Source: an uncultured Aquincola sp. | Lineage (GTDB): Bacteria; Pseudomonadota; Gammaproteobacteria; Burkholderiales; Burkholderiaceae | Direction of reading: 5' to 3' | Assembly: GCA_937883885.1 (NCBI GenBank) | Contig: CAKZXL010000397.1 | Location: forward strand, 1 to 8,832 | Length of the DNA stretch: 8,832 nucleotides | Program-made: the position numbers and the translations under genes | The notes under the pieces: generated by a model | Database searches by the model: none | Seen by the model: the letters and a program-made list of their open reading frames with translations, nothing else | What the model was told of the DNA's origin: nothing | Shown: one piece after another, positions 6,955 through 8,832 of the stretch | Position numbering within the stretch: the first letter of the stretch is position 1 | Layout: every line of letters starts with the position of its first letter

Positions 6955-7470
6955 TCACACTGCAGGCAGCAGTACCTTGTCGATGGCGTGGATCACGCCA
7001 TTGGTGATCTCGATGTCGGTGGCCACGATGGCGCTGCGGCGGCCGCGGCCGTCGGTGATGACCAGGTCGCTGCCGACGGTGAAGGTGCCGCCCTGCAGCG
7101 TGGTGATGGGCGTGCCCACCGGCACCTGCGCCTTCAACACCTTGCCGGCCAGCACGTGGTAGGTGAGCACGGTGGTCAGCAGCGGCTTGTTGGCCAGCAG
7201 CGCTTCCTTGGTGGTGCCCAGTTCGGTGAGCAGCGCCGCGAAGGCGGCATTGGTGGGCGCAAACACGGTGAACGGACCGGTGCCGCTGAGGGTGGCGGTC
7301 AGGTCGGCGGCCACCACAGCCTCCACCAGGATGCTGAAGTCGGGGCGGCTCTGCGCCTCTTGCACGATGTTGCGGTCGTGGTCGTCGTCGTCATTGCCGC
7401 AGGCGGCCAGCAGCGAGGTGCCGGCGCCCAGGGTCGCGGCCAGCAACAAGGAACGTCTTCTGAACTGCAT
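6955..7470 (-). CDS. Fasciclin (FAS1) domain lipoprotein
   Basis: 171 aa. The signal MQFRRRSLLLAATLGAGTSL runs into LAAC, giving a lipobox with Cys24. GNDDDDHD follows; Gly at +2 argues for the outer membrane, and the acidic stretch probably forms the tether. One FAS1 domain covers about residues 44-171, with [14 protein letters not shown] (FTVFAPT at 67-73), LTYHVLAGKV (101-110) and NGVIHAIDKVLLP (157-169). It shares all three boxes with the neighbouring secreted FAS1 protein but differs elsewhere, so the two are old paralogues. GGGAG lies 6 nt upstream of the ATG. It is the promoter-proximal gene of the pair and is divergent from the tetR gene across a 144-bp intergenic region, which suggests, but does not prove, control by that regulator. 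Confidence 0.95.
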   Translation of the reverse strand: MQFRRRSLLLAATLGAGTSLLAACGNDDDDHDRNIVQEAQSRPDFSILVEAVVAADLTATLSGTGPFTVFAPTNAAFAALLTELGTTKEALLANKPLLTTVLTYHVLAGKVLKAQVPVGTPITTLQGGTFTVGSDLVITDGRGRRSAIVATDIEITNGVIHAIDKVLLPAV

Positions 7471-7511
7471 GAGGGGCTCCCGTGTGACTGAGGACTCCGC
7501 ATGCTAACCAT

Positions 7512-7541
7512 TTGGTCGCGAAGTAGACTGCTCAGTATCAT
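7512..7541 (+). promoter_or_regulatory. Candidate sigma-70 promoter for the TetR-family gene
   Basis: TATCAT (7536-7541) matches 5 of 6 bases of the -10 consensus, and TTGGTC (7512-7517) is a weak -35 at 18-bp spacing. The palindrome at 7542-7567 begins directly after the -10, where a bound repressor would block transcription. Predicted by eye. Confidence 0.35.
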
Positions 7542-7567
7542 TCAATACCCAACGGTGTGGATATTGA
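7542..7567. promoter_or_regulatory. 26-bp imperfect palindrome, candidate TetR-family operator
   Basis: TCAATACCCA (7542-7551) and TGGATATTGA (7558-7567) pair at 9 of 10 positions around a 6-bp centre (ACGGTG). Size and symmetry suit a TetR-family homodimer. It lies between the divergent FAS1 and tetR genes, next to the candidate tetR -10 box, so autorepression is the simplest reading. Regulation of the FAS1 pair is also possible. Confidence 0.55.
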
Positions 7568-7614
7568 CGAACGAGTCTTTCCGGGTCAACATGGCTTCCG
7601 GGAAAGAGGGTGAG

Positions 7615-8271
7615 ATGGGAACCAAGACCGAGAACCTGAAGGCCGCGGCGCCGGCCAAGCGCAGCTTTCGCGCGCAGATGCACCTGGCGCGTGAAGACGC
7701 CATCGTGGAAGTGGTCAACCGCCTGCTGGCCGAGCGCGGCTATGAAGCGATGACGGTGGACGACGTGGCCGCCGAGGTGGGCATTGCCAAGGCCAGCCTG
7801 TACCGCCACTTTCCCAGCAAGGAAGACCTAGCCGCTGCCGCCATGGTGCGCATGCTGCAGAGGGCGCTGGCGTACGTGGACACGCTGGACGACCCCACGG
7901 CCGAAGGCGCGCCGGCCACGCCGCTGAACAAGCTCAAGGCCGCCACCCGCTGGACGCTGAAGGCCCAGCTGCAGGGTGAACTGCCTTCACTGCCCAGCCA
8001 CAACTCGGGCCTGCGCGGCGCGCTGACGCAGAACGAGGACTACGTGAGTGCGCTTATGGGCCTGAGCGACCGGCTGGGCGCGTGGATCGAGGCGGCGCAG
8101 GCCGATGGCAGCCTGGATGCGCAGCTGCCGCCCATCGCGGTGCTGTACACGCTGTACGCCCGCGGCTGCGACCCGGTGCTGGGCTTTCTGCAAGGCACCG
8201 GCGAATTCACCGATGCGCAGATCGTGGAGATGGTGCTGGGCACCTGCTTCAACGGCCTGGCTGCGCGCTAG
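7615..8271 (+). CDS. TetR/AcrR-family transcriptional regulator
   Basis: 218 aa from ATG 7615, typical TetR length. The N-terminal DNA-binding domain is clear: helix 1 at about residues 26-41 (REDAIVEVVNRLLAERG), then YEAMTVDDVAAEVGIAKASL and YRHFPSKEDL. The helix-turn-helix spans about residues 47-66, with the recognition helix around KASLYRHF. The C-terminal part (about 75-218) is helical and would hold the ligand and dimer interface; its ligand cannot be predicted. The start is chosen because AGAGG (7605-7609) lies 5 nt upstream. In-frame ATGs at 7591 and 7501 would add residues, and the latter would run through the candidate promoter and operator. The gene is divergent from the FAS1 pair, and its stop overlaps the stop of the convergent PHA-region gene. 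An RND pump gene lies nearby, a common TetR target, but it is beyond an oppositely oriented gene. Confidence 0.93.
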   Translation: MGTKTENLKAAAPAKRSFRAQMHLAREDAIVEVVNRLLAERGYEAMTVDDVAAEVGIAKASLYRHFPSKEDLAAAAMVRMLQRALAYVDTLDDPTAEGAPATPLNKLKAATRWTLKAQLQGELPSLPSHNSGLRGALTQNEDYVSALMGLSDRLGAWIEAAQADGSLDAQLPPIAVLYTLYARGCDPVLGFLQGTGEFTDAQIVEMVLGTCFNGLAAR

Positions 8272-8561
8272 CTAGGCCCCAATAGCTCATCGAGCTGCGC
8301 ACGGATGTGCGACTCGATGCGGCCGCGGTAGGCACTTAGCAGAAAGCCCAGCTGCGCGTCCAGCTCGAAGCGCTCGGCGCTCACCCGCAGCTCGCCCGAC
8401 ACGCCGCTGCGCGCAAAGCGCACCCGGTCTTCGTCATCACCCGCCTGGTACTCACAGGCCAGGCCCCAGTCACGCTCCGCCTGTTCCACCCACACCCGCG
8501 CCCGCTCCCGCGCGCCGGCCAGGCCCAGGGGGTGGGCCCGGTGGATTTGCAACTGCGCCAT
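8268..8561 (-). CDS. Putative polyhydroxyalkanoic acid system protein (PHA_gran_rgn family)
   Basis: 97 aa, about the usual size (~90) of the family first noted near PHA granule genes. Family-like features are the start MAQLQIHRAHPLGLAGARER, an alpha/beta layout with WVEQAERDWGLACEY, the central VRFARSGVSGELRVSAERFE, and the end LGFLLSAYRGRIESHIRAQL followed by DELL. The last two segments are the best conserved in this family. The function is unproven; a role at polyhydroxyalkanoate granules is assumed from gene neighbourhoods elsewhere. No PHA synthase, phasin or depolymerase gene is visible in this window. GGAGA lies 4 nt before the ATG. Its TAG stop shares the tetranucleotide CTAG (8268-8271) with the convergent tetR stop. 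Confidence 0.88.
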   Translation of the reverse strand: MAQLQIHRAHPLGLAGARERARVWVEQAERDWGLACEYQAGDDEDRVRFARSGVSGELRVSAERFELDAQLGFLLSAYRGRIESHIRAQLDELLGPS

Positions 8562-8657
8562 CTCGTCTCCGCCTCATCGTGTCGTCGGCCGGGGGTCAGC
8601 CGGTTGCACGCCTTGGAGCAGCGGGGCTGCGCGCAGGTTCCGCGCCTGGGTGTGGGC

Positions 8658-8832
8658 CTAGTGCCGATCCGCCGGCGTCAGCCCCGGGTCGCCACCCATC
8701 GAAGGCGCGGCCTGCACCGGCTTCCGCCGTTCACGCGCCAGGTACGAGTACAGCACCGGCACCACCACCAGCGTGAGCAAGGTGCTGGTGATCACCCCGC
8801 CGATGATGGCGCGGCCCATCGGCGCCTGGATC
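8658..8832 (-). CDS. RND-family efflux permease, C-terminal end (N-terminal part outside window)
   Basis: The minus strand from 8831 reads IQAPMGRAIIGGVITSTLL, TLVVVPVLYSYLARERRKPV and a 19-residue tail to TAG (8658-8660). PMGRAIIGGVITSTLLTLVVVPVLYSYL is the characteristic last transmembrane helix of RND/HAE1 (AcrB-like) or CusA-like inner-membrane proton-driven transporters: small residues followed by the xSTLLTLxxVPxLY signature. About 57 of roughly 1,000-1,050 residues are visible, so substrate class (drug or metal) cannot be told. The rest of the gene, and probably its periplasmic adaptor, should lie to the right. Confidence 0.9.
   Translation of the reverse strand, partial: IQAPMGRAIIGGVITSTLLTLVVVPVLYSYLARERRKPVQAAPSMGGDPGLTPADRH

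Noticed and set aside
6415..7507. Several plus-strand frames across the FAS1 genes
   Set aside because: All are antisense to two textbook FAS1 proteins and have shadow-type composition (His/Gly-rich or Ser/Thr/Ala-rich).
7501..7614. Longer tetR start at ATG 7501 or ATG 7591
   Set aside because: Extra residues (e.g. MLTIWSRSRLLSII) are not typical of TetR proteins, the frame would run through the candidate promoter and palindrome, and ATG 7615 has a good AGAGG site 5 nt upstream.
8579..8776. 65-codon plus-strand frame near the right edge
   Set aside because: Pro/Ala/Gly-rich, and antisense to the recognisable C-terminus of the RND permease.

Overview
The window looks like chromosomal DNA of a high-GC betaproteobacterium, probably Burkholderiales. 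The reasons are the GC-rich codon use on the right, a lipoprotein with Cys followed by poly-Gly, a PHA-granule-region protein and an RND pump. This placement is inference from style, not a database match.

Left part (1-4119): a mobile or accessory island of visibly lower GC. It opens with the last 33 codons of an IS630-family transposase. A tightly coupled two-gene unit follows: a 583-aa protein that I read as all-helical and solenoid-like (159-1910), and a 570-aa protein (GTG 1907 to 3619). The second carries an N-terminal PD-(D/E)XK-nuclease-like segment fused to a long helical region. The genes share a GTGA stop/start overlap. Downstream, at 3868-4119, lies the decayed remnant of a tyrosine recombinase, with a premature TGA and a large in-frame internal deletion. 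A nuclease-like protein with a large partner, flanked by mobile-element debris, is the layout expected of a defence-type cassette. I do not recognise it as a named system, and it is the main candidate for something undescribed.

Middle (4302-6350): a 682-aa predicted outer-membrane lipoprotein of unknown function. It has a Gly-rich linker straight after the lipobox cysteine and one dockerin/EF-hand-like calcium loop. A strong hairpin (6371-6399) separates it from the convergent genes to its right.

Right part (6448-8832): a core-like region of higher GC. Two tandem fasciclin (FAS1) genes on the minus strand encode a lipoprotein (6955-7470) followed by a secreted protein (6448-6903). They are divergent from a TetR-family regulator (7615-8271). 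The intergenic region holds a 26-bp imperfect palindrome just after a candidate -10 box, a good candidate operator, so the regulator may control itself and possibly the FAS1 pair. The tetR gene meets a convergent PHA-granule-region gene (8268-8561, minus) with overlapping stop codons. The window ends in the C-terminus of an RND efflux permease (minus strand, cut by the window edge). No rRNA, tRNA or CRISPR array was seen.
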